Of a stretch of 64,000 nt of DNA, positions 1 through 9,805 are shown one piece after another. A program made the translations under genes and the position numbers. The DNA comes from Vibrio penaeicida (lineage in GTDB: Bacteria > Pseudomonadota > Gammaproteobacteria > Enterobacterales > Vibrionaceae): NCBI RefSeq assembly GCF_019977755.1, contig NZ_AP025144.1:3100001-3164000 (forward strand). Direction: 5' to 3'. The notes beneath the pieces were generated by a model. The model was given only the letters and a program-made list of their open reading frames with translations. It ran no database searches and had not been told where the DNA came from. Position 1 is the stretch's first letter. The number at the start of each line of letters is the position of its first letter.

Positions 1-682
1 ACAGCAAAAACAGGGATGGTAAATTAATTCCAATTTTAGGGGTGAACAATTTGTTCAGTCTTACACTTGGTTATGACTAGTAACCAAAGCTGGTTGGGTA
101 TGCGAAGTTACCAGTGTATATAGATGGTACATTCCAGAACATCGCAGACGGTAAACCTTTCATAGCTATCACCTTTAAATCAATTAAACACAATTTGATT
201 CTCAGTTCCTTGGAGGCGATAAACGGACTCATCCTTTGAGCATTTTCTCTTCATTGCTGAAGTTGGTTGCTAATATACCATCAGGAAAAATAATTACAAC
301 ATTTAAAATGATCTATATCACACAAACCCGCTTAAATTGCGCCAAATCAAAAAATTAATGTAATTTAATTACAAAAATATCAAATAATGACAATAGCCAA
401 ATGAAACATATTTAATAGTTGCTATCCATACTCTTTAAGGCTAGCAGAAGTATTACGATTCTGTTTTTTACACCGCCAACTATTTGTTACGCGATCGCTA
501 AAGATTGAATTGAGAATTGCTACGTAAATCTGAATTGGAAATGGTATTCTAGGCGCATCGTCACAGCGTTGTTCAGGATGAAGTACGGTCATTACCGCAA
601 CTGATGCGATATCTGGTTAGTTATCTTAAATCCTCAAGAAACATCATCCTGCCAGCCTAACAAAACAATAAAGGAGTTTTCC
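1..682. other. Intergenic region upstream of pepD
   Basis: No convincing gene is seen on either strand over these 682 bases, which are AT-rich. The first 27 bases could be read as the tail of an open frame ending in TAA (residues TAKTGMVN), possibly the end of a gene cut by the window edge, but this cannot be supported. A CRP-like half-palindrome (AATGA-N6-TCACA, about 307-322) is present with only one good half-site. The pepD ribosome-binding site AAGGAG lies at 671-676. Confidence 0.5.
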
Positions 683-2155
683 GTGTCTGAGTTCCATTCT
701 GAAATCAGCCAGTTGTCCCCAGCGAAGCTTTGGCAGTTCTTCGATAAAATTTGTTCTATTCCTCACCCTTCAAAGCATGAGGAAGAGCTTGCTCAATACA
801 TTATAAATTGGGCTACAGAGCAAGGCTTGGATGTACGCCGCGATCCTACTGGTAACGTGTTTATCAAAAAGCCAGCCACACCAGGAATGGAAAATAAGAA
901 AGGCGTAGTGCTTCAAGCGCACATCGATATGGTTCCTCAAAAAAATGAAGACACGGACCATGACTTCACAAAAGATCCTATCCAACCTTACATTGATGGT
1001 GAATGGGTTACTGCAAAGGGCACGACTCTAGGTTCAGATAACGGTATTGGTATGGCTTCTTGCTTAGCTGTACTTGCTTCTGACGACATTAAACATGGTC
1101 CAGTTCAAGTTTTACTGACGGTTGATGAAGAAGCAGGCATGACTGGCGCATTCGGTTTGGAGGCTGGATGGCTGGAAGGGGACATTCTTCTCAATACAGA
1201 TTCTGAGCAGGAAGGTGAAGTATACATGGGTTGTGCTGGCGGTATTGATGGTGCAATGACATTTGATATCCAACGCGAAGAAGTACCAGAAGGTTACGTG
1301 ACTCGCGTGCTCACTCTAAAAGGCTTAAAAGGTGGGCATTCCGGTTGTGATATTCACACGGGTCGTGGTAACGCGAACAAATTATTTGCTCGCTTCCTTG
1401 CCGTTCATGCTCAAGAACTTGATCTTCGACTTATTGATTTCCGTGGTGGTAGCCTTCGTAACGCCATTCCAAGAGAAGCGTTTGCTACCGTTGCCGTCCC
1501 TGCTGAAAACCAAGACAAACTAGCAGAACTTTTCAATACTTACACAAACCTGCTCTCTGCTGAATTAGGCAAAATTGAAACAAGCATCGTCTCTTTCAAT
1601 GAAGAAGCAGAGAATACAGGAAAAGTGTTTGTTCAGGCAGATCAATTCCGTTTTGTTTCCGCTTTAAACGCCGCGCCAAACGGTGTTATTCGTATGAGTG
1701 ATGAAATCGAGGGTGTGGTAGAAACGTCTTTGAATGTTGGTGTCATCACAACAGAAGATGACAAGGTCACTGTACTGTGTTTGATTCGCTCTTTGATTGA
1801 CTCGGGTCGAGAGCAAGTTGAAAGCACGCTTCGCTCTATTGCAGAGTTGGCTGGGGCAGAATTATCTTTCTCTGGCGCTTACCCTGGTTGGAAGCCAGAC
1901 GCAGATTCAGAAATCATGGCTATCTTCCGTGAAATGTATGAAGGCATCTACGGACATAAACCTAATATCATGGTGATTCACGCTGGATTAGAATGTGGGT
2001 TGTTCAAAGAACCTTACCCTGAAATGGATATGGTTTCTTTCGGACCAACAATCAAATTCCCTCACTCTCCAGATGAGAAGGTGAAAATTGATACCGTTGC
2101 TTTGTACTGGGAACAAATGGTTGCACTACTGGAAGCCATTCCAGAAAAGAAATAA
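683..2155 (+). CDS. pepD: Aminoacyl-histidine dipeptidase (peptidase D, carnosinase-like)
   Basis: Cytosolic zinc dipeptidase of the M20C family that hydrolyses Xaa-His dipeptides and other unblocked dipeptides. The 490 residues match the usual length. Visible metal and catalytic motifs include LQAHIDMVPQ (near residue 77), TTLGSDNGIGMA (near 115) and TVDEEAGMTGA (near 148), and the conserved C-terminal HAGLECGLF (near 435). The lid/dimerisation region with GGHSGCDIHTGRGNA sits in the middle. The start is GTG at 683, preceded by a clear AAGGAG six bases upstream. A strong hairpin terminator follows directly, so it is probably a single-gene unit. Confidence 0.96.
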   Translation: MSEFHSEISQLSPAKLWQFFDKICSIPHPSKHEEELAQYIINWATEQGLDVRRDPTGNVFIKKPATPGMENKKGVVLQAHIDMVPQKNEDTDHDFTKDPIQPYIDGEWVTAKGTTLGSDNGIGMASCLAVLASDDIKHGPVQVLLTVDEEAGMTGAFGLEAGWLEGDILLNTDSEQEGEVYMGCAGGIDGAMTFDIQREEVPEGYVTRVLTLKGLKGGHSGCDIHTGRGNANKLFARFLAVHAQELDLRLIDFRGGSLRNAIPREAFATVAVPAENQDKLAELFNTYTNLLSAELGKIETSIVSFNEEAENTGKVFVQADQFRFVSALNAAPNGVIRMSDEIEGVVETSLNVGVITTEDDKVTVLCLIRSLIDSGREQVESTLRSIAELAGAELSFSGAYPGWKPDADSEIMAIFREMYEGIYGHKPNIMVIHAGLECGLFKEPYPEMDMVSFGPTIKFPHSPDEKVKIDTVALYWEQMVALLEAIPEKK

Positions 2156-2170
2156 TCTCTAGAAAAAGTA

Positions 2171-2198
2171 AAGGCTGGCGATGAGCCAGCCTTTTTTA
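2171..2198 (+). terminator. Rho-independent terminator of pepD, likely bidirectional
   Basis: AAGGCTGGC, a short loop and GCCAGCCTT form a strong stem followed by TTTTTT on the plus strand. The minus strand reads into TTTACTTTTTC, so the hairpin can also end the convergent DUF3622 gene. Confidence 0.85.
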
Positions 2199-2217
2199 TT
2201 CATAATCGAAAAGTAAA

Positions 2218-2535
2218 TTACTCTTCGTCAGCGATACTTTTCTTTTCTTCCGCTGCTTTTTTCGCTTTTTCTGCGGCCACTTTTTCAGCCAAAGCCAATG
2301 CAGCAGCTTCGCGCTCGCTTCGCTTTTCAGCTTTACGATCATTGCGCTTAGCTTGATTTTCTACAAACTCAGCCAGCGTTTTTTCTGCCCACTCGTTTGC
2401 TAAAACTTCAGACTCAAAACCAGTTTCGCGTTTCGATACAACAGTACGACGCGATGTAACTTGGCGAGTGATTTCTGCTGTCCAGCCATTGCGCTTCTCA
2501 GACACACGGATAGCAAATTTTCTGTTTTTCGACAT
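2218..2535 (-). CDS. DUF3622 family small basic protein
   Basis: A 105-residue soluble protein of unknown function. The first part is a compact segment (MSKNRKFAIRVSEKRNGWTA, then ITRQVTSRRTVVSKRETGF). The second half is highly charged and alanine-rich (AEKAKKAAEEKK), likely a long helix or coiled coil. I recognise the N-terminal pattern as DUF3622, common in Vibrio. The frame can be extended 13 codons upstream, but the start at 2535 is preferred because AGGAA lies about eight bases before it. It converges on pepD and shares its terminator. No function is claimed. Confidence 0.8.
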   Translation of the reverse strand: MSKNRKFAIRVSEKRNGWTAEITRQVTSRRTVVSKRETGFESEVLANEWAEKTLAEFVENQAKRNDRKAEKRSEREAAALALAEKVAAEKAKKAAEEKKSIADEE

Positions 2536-2643
2536 TTCTATATTCCTAAGGGATTTGTAAAGGGATATAGCCATCCCTTGGCAAGCGCGGTATTAGAGCA
2601 CAAAGTCACACAAATTGCTCTAGTTTTTCAGCATCAACACTTC

Positions 2644-2677
2644 GAAAAAACCGCCAGAGCTTTCACTCTGGCGGTTT
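2644..2677 (-). terminator. Terminator of purL
   Basis: AAACCGCCAGAG with its complement CTCTGGCGGTTT around a six-base loop, followed on the minus strand by TTTTTTCG. It lies about 40 bp past the purL stop codon. Confidence 0.85.
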
Positions 2678-2713
2678 CGGTAAACTGAGAATCAGTTGCT
2701 AGCGAAAACTCAA

Positions 2714-5700
2714 TTAACCGACATTCTTACGTGCATTTTGGAACATACGCATCCAAGCACCATTCTCACCCCAACCCTCTGGAGACCAAGAGTTTGCTAC
2801 CGTGCGGAATACACGCTCTGGGTGAGGCATCATGATCGTTACACGACCGTCCGATGTTGTTAGACCCGTAATCGCGTTTGGCGAACCATTCGGGTTGTTA
2901 GGGTATTGCTGCGTTTGGTTTCCGTTATTATCAACGTAACGCAACGCGACCGTACCTGAATTTTCAATGGCATTTAGGTGTTCACCGCCACGAACTTCAA
3001 CACGACCTTCGCCATGAGAAACCGCGATTGGCATACGAGAGCCTTCCATACCATCGAAGAACACAGAATCGGATTTCTGCACTTCAACTAGGCTAAAGCG
3101 CGCTTCAAAACGCTCAGATTCGTTACGAACAAAGCGAGGCCATAAGTCCGCACCTGGAATCAGTTCCTTCAAGTTTGAAAGCATCTGACAACCGTTACAA
3201 ACACCTAAAGAGAACGTATCTTCGCGCTTAAAGAAGCTTTCGAATTGGCTGCGAGCCTCTTCATTGAACAAGATTGATTTAGCCCAGCCTTCACCAGCAC
3301 CCAATACGTCACCGTAAGAGAAACCGCCACAAGCGACTAAACCGTTGTACTCTTCCAGTACGGCTTGCCCTGTTAAGATATCACTCATGTGGATATCGGT
3401 GGCTTCAAAACCAGCACGATCGAACGCGGCAGCCATTTCAACGTGAGAGTTCACGCCCTGCTCACGTAGAATTGCCATTTTAGGTTTAGCGCCTGTCGCA
3501 ATGTATGGCGCAGCAATGTCTTCATTCACATCGTAGCTTAATTTGACGTTCAGGCCTGGGTCTGAATTGTCTTTCTTCGCTTCGAATTCTTGGTCGGCAC
3601 ACGCTGGGTTATCACGTAAACCTTGCATCTTGTGCGTTGTCTCTGCCCAGATAGTACGCAGTTCTGTACGTGAACGCTCAAGCACAATCGCATCGCCAGA
3701 AGTGATAACGAAGTTGTCTGAATCTTCAACGCTACCGATAACGTGAGAGCATGTTTCCAAGCCATTTGCAGCCAGAGTAGAAAGTACCGCATCCAAATCG
3801 TCGTTCTTAACCTGAACCACAGCACCCAATTCTTCGTTGAATAACGTCGCGAGCGCGTCTTCACCCAGCTCTGCGATATTCGAGCGAACACCACAGTGAC
3901 CTGCGAATGCCATTTCCGCTAGGGTTACAAACAAACCACCATCGCCTTTATCGTGGTAAGCCAACAGTTTGTCTTCACGAACCAATGTTTGCATGGCATC
4001 GAAGAAGCCTTTTAGCTGCTCTGCGTTATCTACATCAGCTGGCTTGTCGCCTAACTGCTTGTATACCTGCGCTAGCGCTGTCGCACCTAAGCGGTTCTTG
4101 CCGTTACCTAGGTCTACCAATACCAGTGAAGACTCACCTTTGTCAGTCAGTAACTGAGGGGTTACGGTTTTGCGAACGTCTTCCACACGACCAAATGCCG
4201 TGATAACCAATGACAATGGAGAAGTAACTTCTTTGTCTTCACCATTTTCGTTCCACTTGGTTTTCATAGACATGGAGTCTTTACCAACAGGAATGGTTAG
4301 ACCCAGTGCCGGACAAAGCTCCTCGCCCACCGCCTTAACGGCTTCGTACAAACCTGCATCTTCACCTGGGTGACCCGCTGGAGACATCCAGTTTGCCGAT
4401 AGCTTAATGTGTTTAATGTCGCCGATATCTGTCGCAGCGATGTTCGTCAAAGACTCACCTACTGCTAAGCGAGCCGATGCACCGAAGTCTAGCAATGCAA
4501 CTGGTGTACGCTCACCCATCGACATCGCTTCGCCGTGGTAAGAATCGTAACTCGCCGCCGTTACCGCACAGTTCGCTACAGGAACCTGCCAAGGTCCTAC
4601 CATTTGATCACGCGCAACCAAACCAGTTACTGAGCGGTCACCAATGGTAATAAGGAATGTTTTCTCTGCAACGGTTGGTAAACGAAGAACGCGATCCGCC
4701 GCTTCATTTAGCTCGATACCTTCACGGCTAATCGCGGAACTTTCCACTTTCAGCGTTTTGGCATCACGATGCATCTTTGGTGTTTTGCCAAGCAGAATAT
4801 CCATTGGCATATCGATTGGCGTGTTATCGAAGTGCGAATCTTCCAGTGTTAAATGGCGCTCTTCTGTTGCCACACCTACGACAGCGTATGGTGCACGTTC
4901 ACGCTTACAAATTGCTTCGAATGTTGCCATGTTTTCTGGCGCAACGGCCATAACATAACGCTCTTGAGATTCGTTACACCAAATCTCAAGTGGGCTCATG
5001 CTCAACTCATCATTTGGTACGTCGCGTAACTGGAATTTACCACCACGCTCACCATCATCACAAAGTTCAGGAAGCGCGTTTGAAATACCACCAGCACCAA
5101 CATCGTGGATGAATGCGATTGGGTTGTCGTCGCCTAGCTGCCAACAACGGTCGATCACTTCCTGACAACGACGTTCCATTTCAGGGTTTTCACGCTGAAC
5201 AGAAGCAAAATCAAGATCTTCAGCCGATTGACCAGAAGCCATTGAAGAAGCGGCACCACCACCAAGACCGATGTTCATAGCTGGACCGCCAAGTACAATC
5301 AGGCTAGCACCAACAGGAATTTCTTTTTTCTGAACATGCTCGTCACGAATGTTCCCCATACCACCAGCAATCATGATTGGCTTATGGTAACCACGAACTT
5401 CTTCACCCGCGTGAGACGTTACTTTTTCTTCGTAAGTACGGAAGTAACCCAACAGGTTTGGACGACCAAATTCGTTGTTAAACGCCGCGCCACCAAGCGG
5501 ACCTTCTAGCATAATATCTAGTGCGTTAACGATACGACCTGGTTTACCAAAATCAGTTTCCCAAGGTTGCTCGTAACCAGGGATGCGAAGGTTAGATGTT
5601 GTAAAACCAACCAAACCCGCTTTTGGCTTGCCACCGATACCGGTTGCGCCTTCGTCACGGATCTCACCACCAGAACCGGTAGAAGCACCAGGCCAAGGTG

Positions 5701-6607
5701 AAATTGCCGTTGGGTGGTTGTGCGTTTCAACCTTCATCAAGATGTGCGCATCTTCGTGATGGTAGTTGTACTGGCGAGATTCTGGATCAGGGAAGAAACG
5801 ACCCACTTTAGAACCCGTCATTACTGCTGCGTTATCTTTGTATGCAGACAAAACGTGGTCAGGCGTCGTTTCAAACGTGTTTTTGATCATTTTGAACAGA
5901 GACTTATCTTGGTCAACGCCATCGATAGTCCAGTCTGCATTAAAGATCTTGTGACGACAGTGCTCAGAGTTCGCTTGAGCAAACATCATCAGTTCGATGT
6001 CGTTCGGGTTACGACCAAGCTTGGTGAAGTTTTCTACCAAGTAGTCAATTTCGTCTTCAGCAAGTGCAAGACCCAGTGAAACGTTTGCCTCTTCTAGCGC
6101 AGCGCGACCGCCCGCTAAGATATCAACGTCGGCTACTGGTGCCGGCTCTGCCACTGTAAACAATGCAGATGCAGCATCCAGATCCGTGAACACTGATTCC
6201 ATCATACGATCGTGGATCAGTGCTTTAACGGCTTGAGTTTGATCTTCAGATAGAGTTTCTGATGATTCAATGTAGTAAGCCGTACCGCGCTCCAGACGTT
6301 TTACTTTGTCTAGACCACAGTTAACAGCGATGTCAGTGGATTTAGAAGACCACGGAGAAATAGTACCCGGACGTGGAGTCGCGAGAAGTAGAAGACCTTC
6401 AGGCTCGTGCTCTTCGATCGTTGGACCATAAGTCAGCAGTTTTTCTAGTTTGCCTAATTCAGACGCATCTAGATCTGCTGTTAGGTCAGCAAAGTGCATA
6501 AACTCAGCGTAAATACCTGTTACTGGCAGGCTTTGCTCACGACAAAGTTCAAGTAATTTGTTAACACGAAACTCAGAAAGAGCTGGGGAGCCACGCAAAA
6601 TTCTCAT
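2714..6607 (-). CDS. purL: Phosphoribosylformylglycinamidine synthase (FGAR amidotransferase, large form)
   Basis: Catalyses step four of de novo purine synthesis: FGAR + glutamine + ATP to FGAM. The 1297 residues match the single-chain gammaproteobacterial enzyme. Visible in order are the N-terminal PurS-like and linker domains, the synthetase halves ([27 protein letters not shown] split over about 295-320; [12 protein letters not shown]), and a C-terminal glutaminase with nucleophile motif [10 protein letters not shown] and the His-Glu dyad region [10 protein letters not shown]. Upstream lies a PurR-type operator at 6750-6765, consistent with repression by purine-loaded PurR. It is monocistronic and divergent from mltF, as in other Vibrio. 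Confidence 0.98.
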   Translation of the reverse strand: MRILRGSPALSEFRVNKLLELCREQSLPVTGIYAEFMHFADLTADLDASELGKLEKLLTYGPTIEEHEPEGLLLLATPRPGTISPWSSKSTDIAVNCGLDKVKRLERGTAYYIESSETLSEDQTQAVKALIHDRMMESVFTDLDAASALFTVAEPAPVADVDILAGGRAALEEANVSLGLALAEDEIDYLVENFTKLGRNPNDIELMMFAQANSEHCRHKIFNADWTIDGVDQDKSLFKMIKNTFETTPDHVLSAYKDNAAVMTGSKVGRFFPDPESRQYNYHHEDAHILMKVETHNHPTAISPWPGASTGSGGEIRDEGATGIGGKPKAGLVGFTTSNLRIPGYEQPWETDFGKPGRIVNALDIMLEGPLGGAAFNNEFGRPNLLGYFRTYEEKVTSHAGEEVRGYHKPIMIAGGMGNIRDEHVQKKEIPVGASLIVLGGPAMNIGLGGGAASSMASGQSAEDLDFASVQRENPEMERRCQEVIDRCWQLGDDNPIAFIHDVGAGGISNALPELCDDGERGGKFQLRDVPNDELSMSPLEIWCNESQERYVMAVAPENMATFEAICKRERAPYAVVGVATEERHLTLEDSHFDNTPIDMPMDILLGKTPKMHRDAKTLKVESSAISREGIELNEAADRVLRLPTVAEKTFLITIGDRSVTGLVARDQMVGPWQVPVANCAVTAASYDSYHGEAMSMGERTPVALLDFGASARLAVGESLTNIAATDIGDIKHIKLSANWMSPAGHPGEDAGLYEAVKAVGEELCPALGLTIPVGKDSMSMKTKWNENGEDKEVTSPLSLVITAFGRVEDVRKTVTPQLLTDKGESSLVLVDLGNGKNRLGATALAQVYKQLGDKPADVDNAEQLKGFFDAMQTLVREDKLLAYHDKGDGGLFVTLAEMAFAGHCGVRSNIAELGEDALATLFNEELGAVVQVKNDDLDAVLSTLAANGLETCSHVIGSVEDSDNFVITSGDAIVLERSRTELRTIWAETTHKMQGLRDNPACADQEFEAKKDNSDPGLNVKLSYDVNEDIAAPYIATGAKPKMAILREQGVNSHVEMAAAFDRAGFEATDIHMSDILTGQAVLEEYNGLVACGGFSYGDVLGAGEGWAKSILFNEEARSQFESFFKREDTFSLGVCNGCQMLSNLKELIPGADLWPRFVRNESERFEARFSLVEVQKSDSVFFDGMEGSRMPIAVSHGEGRVEVRGGEHLNAIENSGTVALRYVDNNGNQTQQYPNNPNGSPNAITGLTTSDGRVTIMMPHPERVFRTVANSWSPEGWGENGAWMRMFQNARKNVG

Positions 6608-6970
6608 GTGCTTAGGTCTCTTATGCAGTTAGTTAAGATGATATTGCAATAAATTCAAAGGGTTATTGAACACCCTGAAACCTATACCAATTTCACCTCG
6701 CATTTGCGGGCGTATTATAGAGGAAAAATTCTGTGACGTAACCACAAATAGCAACCGTTTGCGCCTTTTTTTAATACTTCAATTAATTGCGTCGCTATTA
6801 AAGGAAGTCACGTGCTAGAAATCGAGTGTCTTGAGGTCAATTAAAGACAAGACCTGTTGCATTTCTCCGTTTACCATCTCGCGCTTTTTTATTCTTTTTT
6901 TTATTGCTGCTTTGCCCTAGTGACCTGCTTTGATATAAAGAGAGCTGAATTTCAGTGTGAGTAAACTGTT
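6608..6970. other. Divergent promoter region purL / mltF
   Basis: A 363-bp spacer between the divergent purL and mltF starts. Besides the PurR operator it is AT-rich (runs of T near 6766-6772 and 6886-6902). No small open frame or other RNA signature is obvious. Confidence 0.5.
6750..6765 (-). promoter_or_regulatory. PurR operator upstream of purL
   Basis: The 16-bp sequence read on the minus strand, GGCGCAAACGGTTGCT, is close to the PurR consensus ACGCAAACGTTTGCGT with the central CG in place. It lies 143 bp upstream of the purL start. The call rests on match to a known consensus. Confidence 0.8.
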
Positions 6971-8527
6971 TTGAGTATTATTTCCCCACTAGTCTGGCTA
7001 AGAAGGTTCGCTTTTATCTCTATGATAAGCGTCGTGTTATCTGGCTGTCAGATAGAATCCAACCCAAAAAGTGAACTCGTAAAGATTAAAGAAAGAGGCA
7101 CGCTAAGAGTCGGAACACTGAATAATCAGCTTTCTTACTATATTGGCCCGGATGGCCCTACTGGCTTAGATTTTGAGCTCGCCAAGCAATTTGCTGACGA
7201 GCTTGGAGTCAATTTGGAAATGAAACCAGCCTACCGTTTATCGGAATTGTTCCCAGCGCTTGATCGTGGCGAAATTGATATGATTGCGGCTGGGTTAAGT
7301 CAGACCCCTGATCGCCTTAAGCATTTTCGCGCCGGACCAGCTTACTATTATGTATCTCAGCAGGTGGTGTATAAAAAAGGATCATGGCGACCAAGAAACG
7401 TTGATCAGCTGGTTAAAAAGCAAATCCCTATCATCGTTGTAAAAGATTCACACTTTGAACGCACACTAAAAACACTCCAACAAGAAAAACCTGGACTCGT
7501 TTATCGCGATGAAAAGGACGCCGACGTCAACGATCTATTACAGAAAGTATCTAGGGGCGAATTGGCACTCACCATGGCTGATTCGGTTGAGCTTTCTTTA
7601 TCTCAGCGTTTGTACCCTTCATTGGCATTGGCATTTGAGCTAACAGAAGACCAGCCGATCTCTTGGTATATGCGGCGCAGCGACGATGAAAGCCTCTACG
7701 CACTGCTCATCGAATTCTTTGGGCTTCTTAAACAATCTGGCGATTTGGCTCGATTGGAAGAAAAATACTTCGGTCACGTGGAAAGCTTCGATTACGTGGA
7801 TACAAGAGCATTTATTCGCGCATTAGACAGCAAGCTGCCTAAATGGGAAGCGCTATTCAAGAAGCACTCTAACGAATTCGACTGGCGCTTAATTGCAGCG
7901 CTGGGCTATCAAGAATCACATTGGAATCCACTCGCCAAATCGCCAACTGGGGTAAGAGGCATGATGATGCTTACCTTGCCAACCGCAAAAAGCGTTGGCG
8001 TAAAGAATCGTCTCGATCCTGAACAATCCGTACGTGGTGGTGTGGAATACTTGAGGCGCATCGTCGACCGCGTCCCTGATTCTATTTCCGAACACGAAAA
8101 AATTTGGTTTGCTCTCGCCTCTTATAATGTGGGTTACGGTCACATGATGGACGCAAGAAGGCTCACCAAACGTCAAGGTGGCGATCCAGACTCTTGGGCA
8201 GATGTAAAAGACAGATTGCCACTACTGCGGAAAAAAGAGTTTTATAGCAAAACTCGCTATGGCTACGCTCGCGGAGATGAAGCGAGGAACTACGTTGAGA
8301 ATATTCGCCGTTACTACCAATCGATCATTGGTCATATTGATAAGCAGCGTATCGCAAACGAAGAAATCAACATTGACGATCTTCAGGTTATTGATGTTCC
8401 ACTGTCTGCCGCTCTGCCTACGACTTCGGGAGCTGAGGCAACATCAAGTAAAGACACTAATAAGCAACAAGATAAACCTGCTCAAGGCGAGAAAGACAGC
8501 GAAAAGCCCAAAGAAGACAAGAATTAA
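6971..8527 (+). CDS. mltF: Membrane-bound lytic murein transglycosylase F
   Basis: Cleaves peptidoglycan glycan strands to 1,6-anhydromuropeptides at the outer membrane/periplasm. The 518 residues show an N-terminal signal (hydrophobic segment ending VVLSGC, a lipobox-like site near residue 26), a solute-binding-protein-like regulatory domain (about 45-270, starting RGTLRVGTLNN) and a C-terminal SLT domain (about 290-430) with catalytic Glu in LGYQESHWNP and the ASYNVGYGH motif. The tail after about residue 470 is low-complexity and Lys/Glu-rich. The start is TTG at 6971; an ATG 17 codons in would leave only eight residues before the lipobox, so TTG is preferred. Confidence 0.93.
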   Translation: MSIISPLVWLRRFAFISMISVVLSGCQIESNPKSELVKIKERGTLRVGTLNNQLSYYIGPDGPTGLDFELAKQFADELGVNLEMKPAYRLSELFPALDRGEIDMIAAGLSQTPDRLKHFRAGPAYYYVSQQVVYKKGSWRPRNVDQLVKKQIPIIVVKDSHFERTLKTLQQEKPGLVYRDEKDADVNDLLQKVSRGELALTMADSVELSLSQRLYPSLALAFELTEDQPISWYMRRSDDESLYALLIEFFGLLKQSGDLARLEEKYFGHVESFDYVDTRAFIRALDSKLPKWEALFKKHSNEFDWRLIAALGYQESHWNPLAKSPTGVRGMMMLTLPTAKSVGVKNRLDPEQSVRGGVEYLRRIVDRVPDSISEHEKIWFALASYNVGYGHMMDARRLTKRQGGDPDSWADVKDRLPLLRKKEFYSKTRYGYARGDEARNYVENIRRYYQSIIGHIDKQRIANEEINIDDLQVIDVPLSAALPTTSGAEATSSKDTNKQQDKPAQGEKDSEKPKEDKN

Positions 8528-8560
8528 TATCTTTAAAGTAATTCGATTTATGGGATACCC

Positions 8561-8591
8561 AGTGGGGCTCAATTAACGGTTGAGCCCCACT
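8561..8591 (+). terminator. Probable mltF terminator hairpin
   Basis: AGTGGGGCTCAA and TTGAGCCCCACT form a 12-bp perfect stem 34 bp after the mltF stop. The following tract CTATTTC is poor in T, so termination strength is uncertain. Confidence 0.65.
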
Positions 8592-8826
8592 CTATTTCAA
8601 ACCTTCTCACTCAATTCAAAAGCTCTTTATGATGAAAATGCATTCCTAAGAGCAATGTGTTTTTTCTAAACAATTAGGATGCTAAGCCCTTTTTTCACTT
8701 GGCTTTCTGGTTAATTGTCACACTACTTGAAAAACCTACCAAACGCCCTTACATTAAACAGTGATGACAATCTTTGCTGTCACGTCATCAACTCGTAACA
8801 ATCGAAGCTTATAACTTGTTTTTGAA

Positions 8827-8898
8827 GTACAAAGAAACTCTAGTTTTACTGTACAAAGAAACCTTAGTTTCGCTGTAAAAGAAAACTCACTGTTCACC
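8827..8898 (+). repeat. Three tandem 24-bp units in the mltF-tadA spacer
   Basis: Units start at 8827, 8851 and 8875, each beginning GTACAAAGAAAC or a variant (third copy GTAAAAGAAAAC). Each of the first two holds a small internal inverted pair (AAACT/AGTTT). The 24-bp period is eight codons and one frame stays open through 8938 (VQRNxSFxV repeats), but it has no in-frame ATG, GTG or TTG after the preceding stop, so no gene is called. The surrounding 8592-9034 spacer otherwise shows no gene. Confidence 0.6.
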
Positions 8899-9034
8899 AA
8901 AGATGTCGCTTTTAACAAAAATAATAGAAGCATGACTAGTTAAAAGAAAAACTAGTACCGGTGAAGGGAGTGTTGGGCGGTGCCAGAAAAAAATAACAGC
9001 ACCGTTATTGTTAGCTTGGTAGAGGAGAGAAGAT

Positions 9035-9172
9035 ATGTTCTCCAAAAGAAAGTCGTCTAAGCGACTGCTACAAAAGGCTGTTTCGTCCAATCGTCGTAAG
9101 CGTATGCTTGCCAATAACAAGAAAAAAGTTATTTGGCGTAGTAAAGCTTTTGCTCTTTGCTTAGAGCCTTGA
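9035..9172 (+). CDS. Hypothetical very basic 45-residue protein
   Basis: ATG at 9035 is preceded by GGAGAGA at a good distance and opens a 45-codon frame ending TGA at 9172. The product is strongly basic, rich in Lys, Arg and Ser at the start (MFSKRKSSKRLLQKAV), with NRRKRM and NNKKK clusters, and has no signal peptide or membrane segment. Such composition suggests RNA, DNA or ribosome binding, but I recognise no family. It is convergent to tadA, and a hairpin at 9199-9224 follows the stop. It is called on start signal and composition only. Confidence 0.45.
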   Translation: MFSKRKSSKRLLQKAVSSNRRKRMLANNKKKVIWRSKAFALCLEP

Positions 9173-9198
9173 TACGGAAGAAACAGTTGTTTCTAAAC

Positions 9199-9224
9199 GG
9201 CAAACATCAATTCTGATGTTTGCC
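9199..9224. terminator. Shared hairpin between the small basic gene and tadA
   Basis: GGCAAACATCA and TGATGTTTGCC flank a four-base loop. It includes the tadA stop codon. T-tracts are weak on both strands (GTTTAGAAAC on the minus side), so a terminator role is plausible but not strong. Confidence 0.5.
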
Positions 9225-9716
9225 ATCAGACTTCCCTTCTTTTAACGCTTTTTTTTCTTTCCGTCGACGTTTAAAAAAGCTTTGTAATTGCTCTCTGCAC
9301 TCTTGCTCAAGTAACCCTGATTCTATTGTCGCGTAGTGATACGACGCTTGGCTTTCAAACAGATTCAATACTGTACCTGCCGCCCCTGCTTTTAAATCTG
9401 GCGCACCATAAACCACTCTCTTTACTCGGCTATGAAGCAGCGCACCTGCGCACATGGGGCATGGCTCTAACGTGACGTATAGGGTGGTATCAAGCAATCG
9501 GTAGTTTTCCAGCTCACTGCCCGCTTTGCGCAACGCTTGCACTTCAGCGTGTGCCGTTGCGTCATGTTGCCCTATTGACCGGTTCCAGCCTTCGGCAATC
9601 ACATAACCATCCTTTACCAATACTGCACCGACAGGCACTTCACCTTCTAATTCAGCTTGATGAGCAAGCTCGATAGCTCGTCGCATGAAATGTTCATCTT
9701 GTTCACTAAATGACAC
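9207..9716 (-). CDS. tadA: tRNA-specific adenosine deaminase
   Basis: Deaminates the wobble adenosine-34 of tRNA-Arg(ACG) to inosine; essential in most bacteria. The 169 residues contain the zinc deaminase motifs HAEVQAL (catalytic Glu, about residue 57) and PCPMCAGAL (about 87-95). The C-terminal tail is Lys/Arg-rich (FKRRRKEKKALK). The position next to mltF is the usual gammaproteobacterial arrangement. Confidence 0.96.
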   Translation of the reverse strand: MSFSEQDEHFMRRAIELAHQAELEGEVPVGAVLVKDGYVIAEGWNRSIGQHDATAHAEVQALRKAGSELENYRLLDTTLYVTLEPCPMCAGALLHSRVKRVVYGAPDLKAGAAGTVLNLFESQASYHYATIESGLLEQECREQLQSFFKRRRKEKKALKEGKSDGKHQN

Positions 9717-9805
9717 GTTTTCTCTCTAGGCTCGTTTAAATTGCAATGATTCTTCGAATGGAATGCGCGGATTATATACTCAAGCTTGGATGTTCGCATG
9801 CGAGT

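Noticed and set aside
307..322. CRP-like site upstream of pepD
   Set aside because: Only one half-site is good (TCACA) and it is over 350 bp from the gene.
8979..9010. Hairpin AATAAC/GTTATT with a T-run on the minus strand
   Set aside because: Short AT-only stem about 200 bp past tadA; too weak to call a terminator.
8887..9120. Minus-strand open frame of 77 codons across the mltF-tadA spacer
   Set aside because: It lies antisense to the micro-protein, covers the tandem repeats' end, has no ribosome-binding site and no recognisable composition.
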